A stretch of 38,666 nucleotides of DNA from an uncultured Clostridia bacterium (GCA_948663505.1 CAPNAQ010000001.1:1-38666); one strand, 5' to 3'; numbered from the stretch's first letter, positions 8,028-15,930 are shown. Notes: generated by a model not told the origin, from the sequence alone. Program-made: numbers and translations.

Positions 8028-9206
8028 ATGAAACGAAAAGGTAGAAGAGGAAATGGAGAAGGTACAATATTTGAAGATAAGAAAAATAAAAGATGGATAG
8101 GACAATATGTTTCTGGAATATCTCCAGAAGGAAAAACTATTAGGAAATCTGTATATGGTAAGACAAAAAAAGAAGTTTTAAATAAATTAAATGATATTAA
8201 ATATAAAATAAATAATGGTACATATGTCGAAAAGAACGGAATTGAATTAGTGAAAATTATGGAAGATATAAGAGAAGAAAAATTTGCATCAAATACAATA
8301 TCAGGTGGACAATATGCAAGATTAAAATGGACTATAAACAAAATTAAAAATAGTAAATTAGGAAATATGAAAATACAAGATATAACTAAAAATGATGTAC
8401 AAGAGTTTTTAAATTCTTTAAAAGATTTAAGTGATTCATATATTAAAAAGATATATGAACAATTTGTACAAGCATACCATAGAGCAGAAATTAAAAAATA
8501 TATTACATATAATCCGATGTATGAAGTTATAAAACCAAAAAGTAATAAGCAAACTAAAATTGTAGAAGCATTAGATATAAATGTTCAAAAGTCTTTTACA
8601 GAATATTTAAACAAAGTGAATATTCAAAATGAACCATATAAAAACATATTTTTAATTCAAATGTATATGGGGTTAAGAATTGGAGAAGTATTAGCGTTAA
8701 GTAAAGAAAGTATTGATTTAGAAAATAAGATTTTATATGTTAAGAGAACATTAACAAATGATAAAGAATTTGCGATTATTTTAGGAAATAAGACGAAAAC
8801 TTATGCAGGTAATAGAACTTTACCTATACCAGAATTTTTAGTACCAATTTTTAAAGAACAAGTAAAATATACAAATGAAAATTTACACAATTTAATATTT
8901 ACAAATAATGATACTTATATAATAACATCTGCAGTCAATAAAGAGTTAAAAAGAATATTTAAAGAAGAACTAAATGTAAATCCAATAAATATAAGTTCGC
9001 ATTGTTTAAGACATACATATGGAACAAGGTGCATTGAAGCAGGAATGACTGCAGTTGTTTTACAAAGATTAATGGGGCATAGAGATGTAACAGTTACTTT
9101 AAATACATATACATCCGTGTTTAATAAATTTAAAGAAGATGAATTGGAAAAAGTAAATAACTATTTAAATAATAACCAATTAAATTTTGTAAATAGCAGT
9201 AATTAA
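8028..9206 (+). CDS. int: Tn916-type tyrosine integrase
   Basis: This 392-residue protein has three typical parts. Residues 1-55 form an AP2-like arm-binding domain ('GNGEGTIFEDKKNKRWIGQY'). A SAM-like core-binding domain spans about 70-170. The catalytic domain carries all expected residues: R217 in 'GLRIGE', H325 and R328 in 'HCLRHT', H351 in 'MGHRD' and Y361 in 'NTYTSVF'. It should integrate and excise the element at tRNA-Pro. AGGAGG precedes the ATG. Unlike many elements the gene is central and not next to an att site, sitting between replication and mobilisation genes. Confidence 0.95.
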   Translation: MKRKGRRGNGEGTIFEDKKNKRWIGQYVSGISPEGKTIRKSVYGKTKKEVLNKLNDIKYKINNGTYVEKNGIELVKIMEDIREEKFASNTISGGQYARLKWTINKIKNSKLGNMKIQDITKNDVQEFLNSLKDLSDSYIKKIYEQFVQAYHRAEIKKYITYNPMYEVIKPKSNKQTKIVEALDINVQKSFTEYLNKVNIQNEPYKNIFLIQMYMGLRIGEVLALSKESIDLENKILYVKRTLTNDKEFAIILGNKTKTYAGNRTLPIPEFLVPIFKEQVKYTNENLHNLIFTNNDTYIITSAVNKELKRIFKEELNVNPINISSHCLRHTYGTRCIEAGMTAVVLQRLMGHRDVTVTLNTYTSVFNKFKEDELEKVNNYLNNNQLNFVNSSN

Positions 9207-9224
9207 AATATCAAATATATAGTA

Positions 9225-9290
9225 TTGCAAGCTTCCTATTTGTAAGTACAAGTACTACAAATAGAGCTTGCAAATTTGGGAGAACCCAAA
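9225..9290. other. Candidate oriT of the MobC/MobP system
   Basis: The gap between integrase and mobC holds a long interrupted hairpin: TTGCAAGCT..CTATTTGTA-AGTAC paired with GTAC-TACAAATAG-AGCTTGCAA (9225-9273). It is followed directly by TTTGGG-AGAA-CCCAAA (9275-9290) and CCCC. A long inverted repeat beside a short asymmetric sequence, just upstream of mobC, is the usual plan of MOBP oriT regions. The exact nick site cannot be named. Confidence 0.6.
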
Positions 9291-9351
9291 CCCCTTTAAT
9301 ATGTTTTAGTAAAAGTCAATAGAGTTTTGACTTCAGAAAGGAATAATAAAA

Positions 9352-9660
9352 ATGCCCAAAGATAAGAAAATAAATATACGATTAACAGAGAAAGAAAAGA
9401 ATTTGATTGAATCAAAAGCTAAAAAATATAATATGACAATTACAAAATTTATTGTTAGTTCATGTTTAAAAGATAAAATTATTATTATCAATGGACTAGA
9501 CAAAATAGATACCGAACTTAGAAGAATTGGAAATAATATTAATCAATTAACAAAACTTGCAAATGAAAAAATAATTACAGTGGTTGACTTGAAAGAAGTG
9601 CGAATGGAAGTGAATAATATATGGCAATTATTGAAGCAATTAGTTCAAAAGCAAACCTAA
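9352..9660 (+). CDS. mobC: MobC-family mobilisation accessory protein
   Basis: This 102-residue protein starts with a ribbon-helix-helix-like segment ('KINIRLTEKEKNLIESKAKKY', spread over residues 6-26) and continues 'MTITKFIVSSCL'. It ends in the MobC signature region with 'LRRIGNNINQLTKLAN' (about residues 58-73). MobC proteins bind oriT, help open it and recruit the relaxase. AGAAAGGAA precedes the ATG. The 3' end overlaps the relaxase gene by 40 bp, a common arrangement for mobC-mobA pairs. Confidence 0.9.
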   Translation: MPKDKKINIRLTEKEKNLIESKAKKYNMTITKFIVSSCLKDKIIIINGLDKIDTELRRIGNNINQLTKLANEKIITVVDLKEVRMEVNNIWQLLKQLVQKQT

Positions 9661-10856
9661 AAAAAATTATAAAATATGTTACACAAGACAAGAAAACAAA
9701 TATAAATCTAGTTACAGGAAAAGATTGCTTAGCTGAGAGTTGTTTAGAAGAAATGTTATATACAAAGAATTTATATCACAAAAATAGTGGCAGACAATAT
9801 ATACATATTATTCAATCATTTGCTCCAACAGATAATTTATCTGTAGAGCAAGTTCATAATACAGGAATTAAATTGGCAGAAAAGTTTAATGAATTTCAAG
9901 TATTAGTTGCAACACATATTGATAAAGAACATTTGCATAATCATCTAATTATAAATTCTGTATCATTTGAAAATGGATACAAAATTCAAATAAGTAAAAA
10001 AGATTTACAAGAGTTAAAAGATTATTCTGATAAGTTGTGTTTAGAAATTGGCGCTTCAGTTATTCCAAAAAAGGAAAAAACGCAATATATAAAAAGAAAC
10101 GAATACCGAGTAGCTGAGAAAGGTAAGAGTTGGAAATTCAAGTTAATAAATGCAATCGATTTATCATTATCAGAAAGTGTTTGTAAAGAAGATTTTATAA
10201 AAAGTATGAATAAATTAGGTTATCAAGTTAACTGGACAGACACAAGAAAATACATAACATATACAACACTTGAAGGCTATAAATGTAGAGACAGTAAATT
10301 ATATGATAAAAAATATTCAAAAGGAGAAATGGAAAATGAATTTAGAAGAATTAAAGAAGAACAATCAGATAGTAAAAGAAAGTCAAGTAGTTCCATCAAT
10401 AGTAAAGATGGATTATTATCTAGTAGATCCATTTGTGCTAAAGGATTTATACCAAAGGGAACAAGCAATAGTAGAAGATATAACAGGAATGAAAAAGAAA
10501 TGGCAAGATTTACAGGAAAGTTTATTAAAGGACAATATGAGAATGAACGAAGATATGAAGAAACTATTAGTACAAGGAATGGAAAATCAATTTTACAAAA
10601 TGAAACAAGAATTGAAGGAAACAGAAGAAGAACAGAAAGAGAAGATTTCAAAAATAAAATGGAAAACGGGATTAGTAACATTCTTGGTGGGATTGCTACT
10701 ATCAGCAATATGGTTTCTAACCCACAAATAAATACTAGACCTAAAAGAAAAATTAGAAGTTATAGAAATTTATCAAAAAGGGCTATGAGAGAATATGCAA
10801 TAAGGCAAGCTAATGCTAGCATTTTTAAGTGGGAAGAAGATGAAGAAGAAATATAA
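9621..10856 (+). CDS. mobA: MobP-type relaxase (MobA/VirD2-like)
   Basis: This 411-residue relaxase has the PF03432 plan. Residues 15-24 ('KKIIKYVTQD') carry the conserved Y-V-T near the catalytic tyrosine region. 'SGRQYIHIIQSFAP' follows at about 56-69. The metal-binding H-x4-H-x-H-x-H cluster 'THIDKEHLHNHLIIN' is at 98-112 (H99, H104, H106, H108). After residue about 240 composition becomes Arg/Lys/Ser/Asn-rich and low in structure, because the DNA there also encodes a second protein in another frame. It acts with MobC at oriT and needs a helper conjugation system. Confidence 0.92.
   Translation: MAIIEAISSKANLKKIIKYVTQDKKTNINLVTGKDCLAESCLEEMLYTKNLYHKNSGRQYIHIIQSFAPTDNLSVEQVHNTGIKLAEKFNEFQVLVATHIDKEHLHNHLIINSVSFENGYKIQISKKDLQELKDYSDKLCLEIGASVIPKKEKTQYIKRNEYRVAEKGKSWKFKLINAIDLSLSESVCKEDFIKSMNKLGYQVNWTDTRKYITYTTLEGYKCRDSKLYDKKYSKGEMENEFRRIKEEQSDSKRKSSSSINSKDGLLSSRSICAKGFIPKGTSNSRRYNRNEKEMARFTGKFIKGQYENERRYEETISTRNGKSILQNETRIEGNRRRTEREDFKNKMENGISNILGGIATISNMVSNPQINTRPKRKIRSYRNLSKRAMREYAIRQANASIFKWEEDEEEI
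10336..10731 (+). CDS. MobB-like coiled-coil membrane protein encoded inside the relaxase gene
   Basis: A 131-residue protein lies wholly within the 3' part of the relaxase gene in another frame. AAGGAG at 10321-10326 stands 9 bp before its ATG. The sequence is a normal protein: a long charged helix ('QEAxxEDITGMKKKWQDL' type heptads, residues about 40-105) followed by a clear C-terminal transmembrane helix ('TGLVTFLVGLLLSAIWFL'). The relaxase frame over the same bases looks like biased low-complexity sequence. Overlapping mob genes with coiled coil and membrane tail occur in ColE1 (MbeB) and RSF1010 (MobB); homology is not shown. It may dock the relaxosome at the coupling protein. Confidence 0.8.
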   Translation: MNLEELKKNNQIVKESQVVPSIVKMDYYLVDPFVLKDLYQREQAIVEDITGMKKKWQDLQESLLKDNMRMNEDMKKLLVQGMENQFYKMKQELKETEEEQKEKISKIKWKTGLVTFLVGLLLSAIWFLTHK

Positions 10857-10918
10857 TAAATAGTGTTTACTTTTTTACCTTATTATTATAAAATTAAGGA
10901 AAAATGGGGGATAAAAGT

Positions 10919-11671
10919 ATGAAGAAAGATTTTATACATTTTTTTGGAACAACAGGAAATAAAGATATATTTTTTAAGAAAATTAGGCAAGCAGGTGGAT
11001 TATATTTTAATGTTGATGATACTAAAATAATAATAGATCCAGGACCAAGTACATTTTATAAATATATAAATACATATGAAGATAAAATTGATGGAATAAT
11101 TTTATCACACATACATATAGACCATTCTAATGACTTAAATATATTTGTAGAATTAATGACAGATGGAGGAGAAACAAAACAAGGTACTTTATTATTACCA
11201 GAGCAGGCAATAGAAGAAAAAGTGCTATTTCCATATTTAATGGATTTTCCATATAAATTAGAAACTATAAAACCAAATACAAAATATAAAGTTAAGAATA
11301 TAGAAATCACTTCATCAGTAGAACACAAACATGGTATTGAGAACTATGGATTCAAAATAAAAACAAAAAATCATACAATAGGTTTAGTTACTGATACAGC
11401 ATATTTTCAAGAATTATTAAATTCATACAAAGATAGTGATATATTAATAATGAATGTACCATATTATATACAGGATAAGCCAAAACCAAAACATCTTGAT
11501 ATACTAAATGCAGAAGAATTTATAAAAGAAATAAAGCCTAAAAAGGTTGTACTAACTCATTTTAATTGCAATATATTAGATAGTAACCCAACGTTACTTG
11601 CTGAAAATTTAAGTAAAAAGTATGATATAGATGTGATATCTGCAGAAGATAATATGATTTTAGAAATATAA
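10919..11671 (+). CDS. MBL-fold metallo-hydrolase
   Basis: This 250-residue protein has the metallo-beta-lactamase fold with H64-x-H66-x-D68-H69 in 'LSHIHIDHSND'. Other likely zinc ligands are H136/H138 ('SVEHKHG'), D159 ('LVTDTAYF') and H214 ('VLTHFNC'). The layout is closest to RNase Z/phosphodiesterase-like or UlaG-like small MBL hydrolases; the substrate is unknown. GGGGGA before the ATG at 10919 favours that start over the ATG 15 bp earlier. It begins a three-gene cassette (MBL, DapB-like, VOC) with tight spacing, each preceded by AGGAGG. The cassette is metabolic cargo of the mobile element. Confidence 0.85.
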   Translation: MKKDFIHFFGTTGNKDIFFKKIRQAGGLYFNVDDTKIIIDPGPSTFYKYINTYEDKIDGIILSHIHIDHSNDLNIFVELMTDGGETKQGTLLLPEQAIEEKVLFPYLMDFPYKLETIKPNTKYKVKNIEITSSVEHKHGIENYGFKIKTKNHTIGLVTDTAYFQELLNSYKDSDILIMNVPYYIQDKPKPKHLDILNAEEFIKEIKPKKVVLTHFNCNILDSNPTLLAENLSKKYDIDVISAEDNMILEI

Positions 11672-11688
11672 TAGGAGGATTAGCAATT

Positions 11689-12372
11689 ATGGAAAATATA
11701 AGAATATTATGGAGTGGAATAACAGGCAAGACTGCAAACGAAGTATTAAAAGTTGCTCAAAATAATAAGTATATTCAAATAGTTGCAGGTATATGTAGAA
11801 ATAATGGTAATTATTATAATTATAATGAATTAGATAATATCAAAGAAGAATTTGATGTTATTATTGACTTTTCACATAAAGATAGCTTTGATAAAGTATT
11901 AGATTATGCCTTAGAAGTTAAGAAACCAATAATTATTGGAACTGCTGGATTATCTGATGAACAAATGAAGAAAATGCAAGATGCAGCCAAAATTATACCA
12001 ATATTTAGAGGTGGAAATTTTAGATTTGAAGTAAAAGAATTTATAGATAAAATTGTAGAATATGCAAAAACAAGTGATGATGAAATAACATTAGTTGAAA
12101 GGCATTATATAACAGTACCTATTCCAAGCCAAACTGCTAAAGTTATAGCCAATAGGGTTTTAAAAGAAACAGGTAAAAAGGTAAAGATTCAATCGTCACA
12201 ACAAAGTAAAGAAAACACAAATGAATGGTGTGTTAACAATATACAATATAAATGCACTGCATATGATGAAAAACTAGCAAAAGATATTGTAAACATTGCT
12301 ATTATTATGAAAAACAAAAAAGCTGATGGCATTTATGATTTAGATAGGTTATTTAAAGAGAAAATAGATTAA
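11689..12372 (+). CDS. DapB-like (dihydrodipicolinate reductase fold) protein with altered active site
   Basis: This 227-residue protein follows the DapB plan: an N-terminal nucleotide loop 'SGITGKT' (residues 9-15), 'DVIIDFSHKDSF' (56-67) and 'PIIIGTAGLSDEQ' (80-92), equivalent to the DapB IDFT and IGTTG motifs. Then comes 'VERHYITVPIPSQTA' (136-150), where true DapB has E-x-H-H-x-x-K-x-D-x-P-S-G-T-A. The first histidine is kept (H139), but the second is Tyr, the catalytic lysine is missing and Gly of SGTA is Gln. It is therefore unlikely to make tetrahydrodipicolinate and is probably a repurposed imine reductase-like or binding protein. It sits 17 bp after the MBL gene and 14 bp before the VOC gene. 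Confidence 0.8.
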   Translation: MENIRILWSGITGKTANEVLKVAQNNKYIQIVAGICRNNGNYYNYNELDNIKEEFDVIIDFSHKDSFDKVLDYALEVKKPIIIGTAGLSDEQMKKMQDAAKIIPIFRGGNFRFEVKEFIDKIVEYAKTSDDEITLVERHYITVPIPSQTAKVIANRVLKETGKKVKIQSSQQSKENTNEWCVNNIQYKCTAYDEKLAKDIVNIAIIMKNKKADGIYDLDRLFKEKID

Positions 12373-12386
12373 TAGGAGGAATTAAG

Positions 12387-12779
12387 ATGTTTAATTTTAA
12401 TCATGTTACAATTAGTGTAGATAATCTAGAAAACACAATAAAATTTTACAAAAATTTTGGATTTCAAATGCATAAAGAATATCACGATGAAAATGTTGAT
12501 ATTGTTATGTTAAAATTAGAAAATATGATACTAGAAATGTTTCATTATCAAGAGAGAGAAGAATTACCAGAACATTCAAAAGAATTAGGTATTGATTTAA
12601 AAACTGTTGGAAATAAACATTTTGGATTAGGTGTAAAAGATATAATGGAAGCCAAAAAATTTATTGAGGATAACAACTTATGTAATCAACAAATAACTAT
12701 AACAAAAGGCAGACTTGGAAAACCATATTTTTTTATAAAAGATCCAAATGGAATATTGATGGAAATAATTGAGGAATAA
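12387..12779 (+). CDS. VOC (glyoxalase/dioxygenase) family protein
   Basis: This 130-residue protein has two beta-alpha-beta-beta-beta modules. It opens 'FNHVTISVDNLENTIKFYKNFGF' (seen as HVTISV and FYKNFGF), has 'MILEMFHY' at the end of module 1, 'KHFGLGVKD' opening module 2 and 'FIKDPNGILMEIIEE' at the end. The usual metal ligands H7, E50, H86 and E127 (approximate numbering) are present, so it is probably an active metal-dependent lyase, isomerase or resistance protein. It ends the cassette and is followed by a terminator. Together with the MBL and DapB-like proteins it may form a short pathway of unknown substrate. Confidence 0.87.
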   Translation: MFNFNHVTISVDNLENTIKFYKNFGFQMHKEYHDENVDIVMLKLENMILEMFHYQEREELPEHSKELGIDLKTVGNKHFGLGVKDIMEAKKFIEDNNLCNQQITITKGRLGKPYFFIKDPNGILMEIIEE

Positions 12780-12824
12780 AGTGATATTTAATAAATGATA
12801 AATGTTATAATAATTTAATATATG

Positions 12825-12850
12825 GAGCTACTTTTAGTAGTTCTCTTTTT
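12825..12850 (+). terminator. Terminator of the cargo operon
   Basis: The hairpin GAGCTACT / AGTAGttCTC (two-base bulge, loop TTT) is followed by TTTTT. Confidence 0.75.
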
Positions 12851-12904
12851 GAATGCAATTATTACATTCAATTAATTGTAGCTGAATGTAATTTTGAATG
12901 CAGT
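12851..12904. repeat. Integrase arm-type repeats, right end
   Basis: GAATGTAATTTTGAATGCAGT (12884-12904) repeats the left-end sequence 3701-3720 in the same orientation with one base inserted. Two further GAATGYAAT copies lie at 12851-12870, one inverted. The cluster is about 100 bp inside the right att core, suiting integrase arm binding. Confidence 0.55.
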
Positions 12905-12976
12905 AACACAAATGTAGAGACATTTTGAAAAAGCTAGAGAAAAGAAGAAGGGCTTAAAATAGCCTAAAAACAAATT

Positions 12977-12999
12977 AAGAGACTTGGAAAAAGTCTCTT
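12977..12999. terminator. Terminator next to tRNA-Pro
   Basis: AAGAGACTT, loop GGAAA, AAGTCTCTT, then TTTT on the plus strand and an AATTTGTTTTT tail on the minus strand. After integration it provides the 3' end of the tRNA transcript. Confidence 0.75.
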
Positions 13000-13003
13000 T
13001 TTC

Positions 13004-13080
13004 TGGTCGAGGTGACAGGGATCGAACCTGCGACCTCATGGTCCCAAACCACGCGCGCTACCAACTGCGCTACACCTCGA
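13004..13080 (-). tRNA. tRNA-Pro (anticodon TGG)
   Basis: The minus strand folds into a full 77-base cloverleaf: acceptor stem TCGAGGT/ACCTCGA, D arm with AGCGCAGTTGGTAGCGC, anticodon loop TTTGGGA (anticodon TGG), T arm with GGTTCGATCC and an encoded CCA end. Its 3' end (13004-13016) is the right att core of the mobile element, so integration leaves the gene complete. It lies just upstream of the HD hydrolase gene in opposite orientation. Confidence 0.97.
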
Positions 13081-13252
13081 TAAAAAACAAATTAAATACT
13101 TATATATAATATCACAATATAAAAAGAAATTCAAGCATTTTAGAAAAATTTATAATTAAATTTTTAAAAGTTCATTTTAAAAAAGTATGTTATAATAAAA
13201 TTAATATAAAAATCATAAAACAACAATACAAACAAAAATTTGCAAAATAGTA

Positions 13253-13281
13253 TTGACATTTTAGATTTATCAATATATAAT
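13253..13281 (+). promoter_or_regulatory. Consensus sigma-A promoter for the HD hydrolase/ruvA/rarA genes
   Basis: TTGACA (13253-13258), 17 bp, TATAAT (13276-13281): both boxes are perfect. It lies between tRNA-Pro and the HD gene and shows that in-frame codons upstream of about 13288 are not translated. Confidence 0.92.
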
Positions 13282-13365
13282 ATGCAAAGAAATAAGAAAA
13301 AGTGGTTTTTATTTCTAAAAAATATAGAAATTATAAAAACAGAAAATCAAGTAAGGATGGAAAAA

Positions 13366-13920
13366 ATGAAAGAACAATTTTTAGAGTTATTAAAACAAAT
13401 CAAAAGAGAAGGAATAGAAGAATTAATAGACTTTATAGAAAAAACAGACTTTTTCAAAGCACCAGCAAGCACAAGATTTCATGGAGACCATGAGGGTGGG
13501 CTAGTAGAACATAGTTTAAAAGTATATGAAATATTGAAACACAAAGTAGAAACAAACGTAGAACCAATAGAAGTTAATGCTGAAACATTAATATTAGTGC
13601 CATTATTACACGATTTATGTAAAGCAAACTTTTATAAAATAGATTATAGAAATGCAAAAAACGCATTAGGAGTATGGGAAAAAGTACCTTATTATACAGT
13701 AGATGACACAATACCATATGGGCATGGTGAAAAATCAGTAATGATGATAACAGAATATATCAAATTAACACCAGAAGAAAAATATGCAATACGTTGGCAT
13801 ATGGGATATACAGAACCAAAAGAATTATATAACACAATAGGAGCAGCATATAAAAAATATCCACTTGCACTATTAATGCATGAGGCAGATTTAGAAGCAA
13901 CATATTTTTATGATATATAA
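13366..13920 (+). CDS. HD-domain phosphohydrolase
   Basis: This protein of 184 residues has HD ligands H49 ('LVEHSLKVYE'), H82-D83 ('LLHDLCK'), H120 ('YGHGEKS'), H145 ('RWHMG') and D175 ('HEADLEA'). The pattern resembles the HD module of the exoribonuclease YhaM and of small nucleotide phosphohydrolases, but there is no OB-fold nucleic-acid domain. The frame is open to a TTG at 13240, but the promoter -10 box lies inside that stretch. The ATG at 13366 has AAGGATGG 8 bp away and is chosen. The next gene is ruvA, 54 bp downstream. The substrate is unknown, perhaps a nucleotide. Confidence 0.85.
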   Translation: MKEQFLELLKQIKREGIEELIDFIEKTDFFKAPASTRFHGDHEGGLVEHSLKVYEILKHKVETNVEPIEVNAETLILVPLLHDLCKANFYKIDYRNAKNALGVWEKVPYYTVDDTIPYGHGEKSVMMITEYIKLTPEEKYAIRWHMGYTEPKELYNTIGAAYKKYPLALLMHEADLEATYFYDI

Positions 13921-13974
13921 ATATGTTTTTTAATAAGATATTTAGTTAAAATAAAATGAAGGGAAGAAATATCT

Positions 13975-14601
13975 ATGTTAGCATATATCAAAGGAAAATT
14001 AGAAATGAAAATGACTGGATATGTAATAATTGATGTAGGAGGACTAGGATATAAAATATATATGTCAGATACTGGAATAGACAAATTAGGAGATATTGGA
14101 GAAAATGTTAAAGTACATACATATTATAAAGTTAGAGAAGATGATATTAGTATATTTGGATTTAATACACTAGAAGAATTAAGAATGTTTGAATTATTAA
14201 TATCAGTAAGTGGAATTGGTGCAAAAACAGCTATTTCAATGCTTGCTGTATGTGAGCCAACAGATTTTGCGTTAGCAGTAATTTCAGATGATATAAATAC
14301 ATTAACGCAAATACCTGGAGTAGGAGCAAAATCTGCACAAAGAATAATATTAGAATTAAAAGATAAAATAAAGAAAGAACAACAAATACAAGAATTAACA
14401 AAAGTCACAAAAGGAAAAAATACAAAAGTAGAAGTTGCAATAGAAAATAATAAGAAAATTGATGAAGCAATAGCAGCACTTCAAGTTTTAGGATATAATA
14501 AAAAAGAAATTGAAAAAGCATTCGATAAATTAGATAAAAAAGAATTATCAACAGAAGACTTAATAAGAAAAGGATTGACAATTTTAGGAAAAGGCGTTTG
14601 A
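13975..14601 (+). CDS. ruvA: Holliday junction helicase subunit RuvA
   Basis: This 208-residue protein has the three RuvA domains: an OB fold starting 'MLAYIKGKLEMK'; two helix-hairpin-helix motifs, 'SVSGIGAKTAISML' (about 78-91) and 'QIPGVGAKSAQRIILELKDKI' (seen as IPGVGAKSAQRI, about 113-124); and a C-terminal domain 'IDEAIAALQVLGYNKKEIEKA', which contacts RuvB. RuvA binds four-way junctions and directs RuvB-driven branch migration. RuvB and RuvC genes are not adjacent here; rarA follows 40 bp downstream, making a small recombination operon. Confidence 0.96.
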   Translation: MLAYIKGKLEMKMTGYVIIDVGGLGYKIYMSDTGIDKLGDIGENVKVHTYYKVREDDISIFGFNTLEELRMFELLISVSGIGAKTAISMLAVCEPTDFALAVISDDINTLTQIPGVGAKSAQRIILELKDKIKKEQQIQELTKVTKGKNTKVEVAIENNKKIDEAIAALQVLGYNKKEIEKAFDKLDKKELSTEDLIRKGLTILGKGV

Positions 14602-14641
14602 TAAATGTTTTAGATAATTTATAAAAAAGAGGTATAGCATA

Positions 14642-15883
14642 ATGAATAATAATGAACCATTAGCATATAGAATGAGACCAAGAACACTAGATGAATATAT
14701 AGGACAAGAACATGTCTTAGGACAAGATAAGATATTGTATAGAACTATAAAAGCTGATAGATTATCTAGTATAATTTTATTTGGACCACCTGGATGTGGA
14801 AAAACATCACTTGCAAAAGTAATAAGTGAAACAACAAAATATAAATTTTATAAAATAAATGCAGTAACATCAGGTGTTGCAGATATAAAAAAGGTAATAG
14901 AAGAAACAAGAAACTTTATGATAAATCCAATGGGAAAAAGCATTTTATTTATTGATGAAATCCATAGATTTAATAAATTACAACAAGATGCATTACTTCC
15001 ATATGTAGAGAATGGATTAATAATTTTAATAGGAGCCACAACTGAAAATCCATATTTTGAAGTAAATAAAGCTTTAATTTCGAGATCAATGGTAATAAAA
15101 TTAGAACCATTAACAGATGAAAATATATATCAAGTATTACAAAATGCGATAGAAAGAAAAGATGGATTAGGAGAATATAATATAAAGGTACAAGATGAAA
15201 CATTAAAAAAACTTGCTACAATATCAAATGGTGATGTAAGAACTGCATTAAATGGATTGGAAATTGCAGTACTTACAACAAATATGGAAAGTGATGGATA
15301 TATACATATAACTGATGAAGTTATTAAAAATTGTATACAAACGAGAAAAGCAGTATTTGATAAGAATGGAGATAGTCACTATGATAATATAAGTGCTTTT
15401 ATAAAATCTATGAGAGGATCCGATGCTGATGCTACATTGTTTTATTTAGCTAGAGCTTTAAATGGTGGAGAAGATCCAATGTTTTTAGCAAGAAGAATAG
15501 TAATATGCGCTTCAGAAGATGTTGGAATGGCGAATCCAAATGCATTAGTTGTAGCCAATTCTGCAATGCAGGCTGTCCATATGGTAGGAATGCCAGAGGC
15601 AAGAATAATATTAGCAGAAGCATCAGTGTATATTGCCACATCAAAAAAATCTAATGCTACATATTTAGGTATAGATAAAGCACTTGAAGATGTATCAAGT
15701 AAAGAAACAGGAACAATACCAATGCATATAAGGAATGCACCAGTTGAAGATATGAAAAAATTAGGATATAGTGAGGGATATCTGTATCCGCATGATTTTA
15801 ATGGTCATTGGGTTGAACAACAATATTTACCAGATATAATGATTGGAACAAAATATTATATAAAAGATGAAAATATAGAATAA
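14642..15883 (+). CDS. rarA: Replication-associated recombination AAA ATPase RarA (MgsA)
   Basis: This 413-residue AAA+ ATPase has Walker A 'GPPGCGKT' (48-55), Walker B 'ILFIDEIHRF' (D105, E106) and sensor 1 'IGATTENP'. The C-terminal tetramer region of the RarA/WRNIP1 family carries 'DADATLFYLARALNGGEDPMF' (seen as LARALNGGEDPMF) and 'NAPVEDMKKLGYSEGYLYPHDF' (seen as GYLYPHDF). It acts at stalled replication forks with SSB and clamp-loader proteins. AAGAGGT precedes the ATG. The start 'NNEPLAYRMRPRTLDEYIGQ' is where the family begins. A strong terminator follows. Confidence 0.96.
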   Translation: MNNNEPLAYRMRPRTLDEYIGQEHVLGQDKILYRTIKADRLSSIILFGPPGCGKTSLAKVISETTKYKFYKINAVTSGVADIKKVIEETRNFMINPMGKSILFIDEIHRFNKLQQDALLPYVENGLIILIGATTENPYFEVNKALISRSMVIKLEPLTDENIYQVLQNAIERKDGLGEYNIKVQDETLKKLATISNGDVRTALNGLEIAVLTTNMESDGYIHITDEVIKNCIQTRKAVFDKNGDSHYDNISAFIKSMRGSDADATLFYLARALNGGEDPMFLARRIVICASEDVGMANPNALVVANSAMQAVHMVGMPEARIILAEASVYIATSKKSNATYLGIDKALEDVSSKETGTIPMHIRNAPVEDMKKLGYSEGYLYPHDFNGHWVEQQYLPDIMIGTKYYIKDENIE

Positions 15884-15898
15884 AATACAAAAATATGG

Positions 15899-15925
15899 AA
15901 AACCTACTTTTAGAGAGTAGGTTTT
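15899..15925 (+). terminator. rarA terminator
   Basis: AAAACCTACT, loop TTTAGAG, AGTAGGTTTT and further T residues. The start of the next gene lies only 6 bp beyond, so the hairpin's AGTAGG arm may also be its only ribosome-binding sequence. Confidence 0.88.
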
Positions 15926-15930
15926 TTATT

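Larger units (their letters stand above)
3638..13016. mobile_element. Integrative mobilizable element in tRNA-Pro
   Basis: The unit is bounded by TGGTCGAGGTGAC at 3638-3650 and at 13004-13016. The right copy is the 3' end of an intact minus-strand tRNA-Pro, so the tRNA is preserved as in typical tRNA-targeting integration. Inside are a tyrosine integrase, an XRE regulator with divergent promoters, an HTH/excisionase-like protein, a replisome-organizer protein, MobC, a MobP relaxase and cargo. No conjugative transfer (type IV secretion) genes are present, so the element would depend on a helper. All core genes look intact. Confidence 0.85.

Noticed and set aside
13240..13365. Longer N-terminus for the HD hydrolase
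   Set aside because: The perfect TTGACA-17-TATAAT promoter lies inside this stretch, so it is not transcribed.
15895..15930. Earlier ATG for the first TSUP half
   Set aside because: It lies within the rarA terminator, has no ribosome site and adds residues unlike the family.
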